Part shown: in pieces, positions 39,466 to 39,984 of the stretch
Layout of the letters: each line of letters opens with the position of its first letter
How positions within the stretch are numbered: the stretch's first letter is position 1
Assembly (NCBI RefSeq): GCF_902779965.1
Contig: NZ_CACZDK010000038.1
Location: forward strand, 8,655 to 48,638
DNA length: 39,984 bases
Direction: 5' to 3'
Source of the DNA: Fibrobacter succinogenes
GTDB taxonomy: Bacteria > Fibrobacterota > Fibrobacteria > Fibrobacterales > Fibrobacteraceae
Translations under genes and position numbers: made by a program
The notes under the pieces: model-generated
The model's database searches: none
What the model saw: the letters and a program-made list of their open reading frames with translations, nothing else
Told to the model about the DNA's origin: nothing

Positions 39466-39984
39466 ATGAAAAAGAAAAATACTACACCGCATAAATCTCT
39501 CGAAGACTATCTCGTAAAGCCCGGCGAACAAAGTCCGTATGCCAATTTGCTAATCGATCTCGCGTTCAAAAAGGCGTTTGATCCCGACAAACCAGCCAGT
39601 CGCGAAAACCTTGTGAACCTGTTGAATGACCTGCTCGCGCCGCAACTCAAGCGACCGATCAAGAGCGTGAAAACTCGTAATGTCGCAAAGAATCTGAGCG
39701 GCAGCAAAGAATCTCGCACGGCGATTTTTGACCTACACTGCGAAGACGATGCGGGCAATTTGATTGAAATTGAAGTTCAAATCCGTAAACTGAAAAACTT
39801 CTCAAAGAGGCTCGCTTTTTACGCCAGTGAAATGGTCGCGAACCAAGCTGAAATCGGTTCGGGGTGGAAATTTAATGTCAAGCCAACATATGTTATTGCA
39901 ATTACGCAAAAGACGGTTTTCAAGGACAATCGCATCATCCACCGCGCAACAACCGTTGATTTGGAAACTGGGGAACAGTTTGTT
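39466..39984 (+). CDS. Rpn/PD-(D/E)XK nuclease family 'transposase' protein, partial (3' end outside window)
   Basis: 173 codons from the ATG at 39466 to the window end without a stop. SPYANLLIDLAFKKAFDPDKPASRENLVNLLNDLL and RTAIFDLHCEDDAGNLIEIEVQIRKLKNFSKRLAFYASEMVANQ are the characteristic opening of PD-(D/E)XK nuclease 'transposase' proteins (DLAFKKvFg...; D...EIEvQ as nuclease strands). It belongs to the same broad family as the gene at 1-874 but is a different subgroup. It marks the far edge of the cargo array and follows a truncated cargo start. Confidence 0.85.
   Translation, partial: MKKKNTTPHKSLEDYLVKPGEQSPYANLLIDLAFKKAFDPDKPASRENLVNLLNDLLAPQLKRPIKSVKTRNVAKNLSGSKESRTAIFDLHCEDDAGNLIEIEVQIRKLKNFSKRLAFYASEMVANQAEIGSGWKFNVKPTYVIAITQKTVFKDNRIIHRATTVDLETGEQFV

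Overview
The window looks like a Fibrobacter chromosome (phylum Fibrobacterota). The main clue is a broken fragment of the Fibrobacter succinogenes major paralogous domain near 33.3-33.6 kb. Tandem SUMF1-like lipid/secreted paralogs, PD-(D/E)XK 'Rpn/transposase' genes at both window ends and families of short palindromic intergenic repeats fit the same group. The genus is an inference from protein families, not from a marker gene.

Region 1 (1-7.5 kb) is mostly housekeeping and surface genes: a partial Rpn-type nuclease gene (-), a decayed tandem array of secreted SUMF1-domain proteins (one remnant, one intact, one frameshifted), an AlgX/AlgJ-like SGNH O-acetyltransferase, an orphan HigA-like antitoxin and the PmbA/TldE protease subunit. 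Region 2 (7.6-10.0 kb) holds a two-gene minus-strand unit, a LuxR-type HTH regulator with a TPR-like C-terminal half and an unrecognised 187-residue protein, divergent from the next operon across a 400-bp AT-rich intergenic region with a T9G9 tract and inverted repeats.

Region 3 (10.0-29.0 kb) is one long plus-strand operon for an extracellular-type contractile injection system (eCIS, related to PVC/Afp/MAC): DUF4255 terminator (Pvc16-like), an unknown protein, sheath, two gp19-like tube proteins, a 51-residue DUF5908-like protein, CIS tube/LysM protein, VgrG-type spike, PAAR tip, gp25, baseplate J, a putative fibre-like protein, a Pvc12-like baseplate protein, the tape measure protein and a Pvc15-like AAA+ ATPase. 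The operon continues into two tandem secreted, C-terminally membrane-anchored proteins with a GH18-like core whose catalytic acid appears to be lost. These are candidates for an envelope-facing accessory module of the injector.

Region 4 (29.2-39.3 kb) is a cargo array. Five ORFs and one truncated start share a conserved N-terminal segment of about 40 residues ending in SLQRKADM. Three carry an almost identical DUF4157 (HEAWH) domain followed by unrelated, AT-rich C-terminal domains: a deaminase-like toxin (CAE...CxxC), an unknown domain, and an M35/aspzincin metalloprotease (HEASH...TNDLAYG...NADSY). A fourth has the leader but no DUF4157 domain, and a fifth is little more than the leader. 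The array has grown by duplication: a direct repeat of about 0.96 kb (DUF4143 fragment, promoter, leader plus DUF4157) flanks a BsuBI/PstI-like restriction-modification pair. The methyltransferase of that pair seems to have lost its NPPY catalytic motif. The array ends with a truncated cargo start abutting another Rpn-type gene. The likely logic is that the regulator pair controls the injector operon, and the leader/DUF4157 modules mark exchangeable toxin domains for loading.
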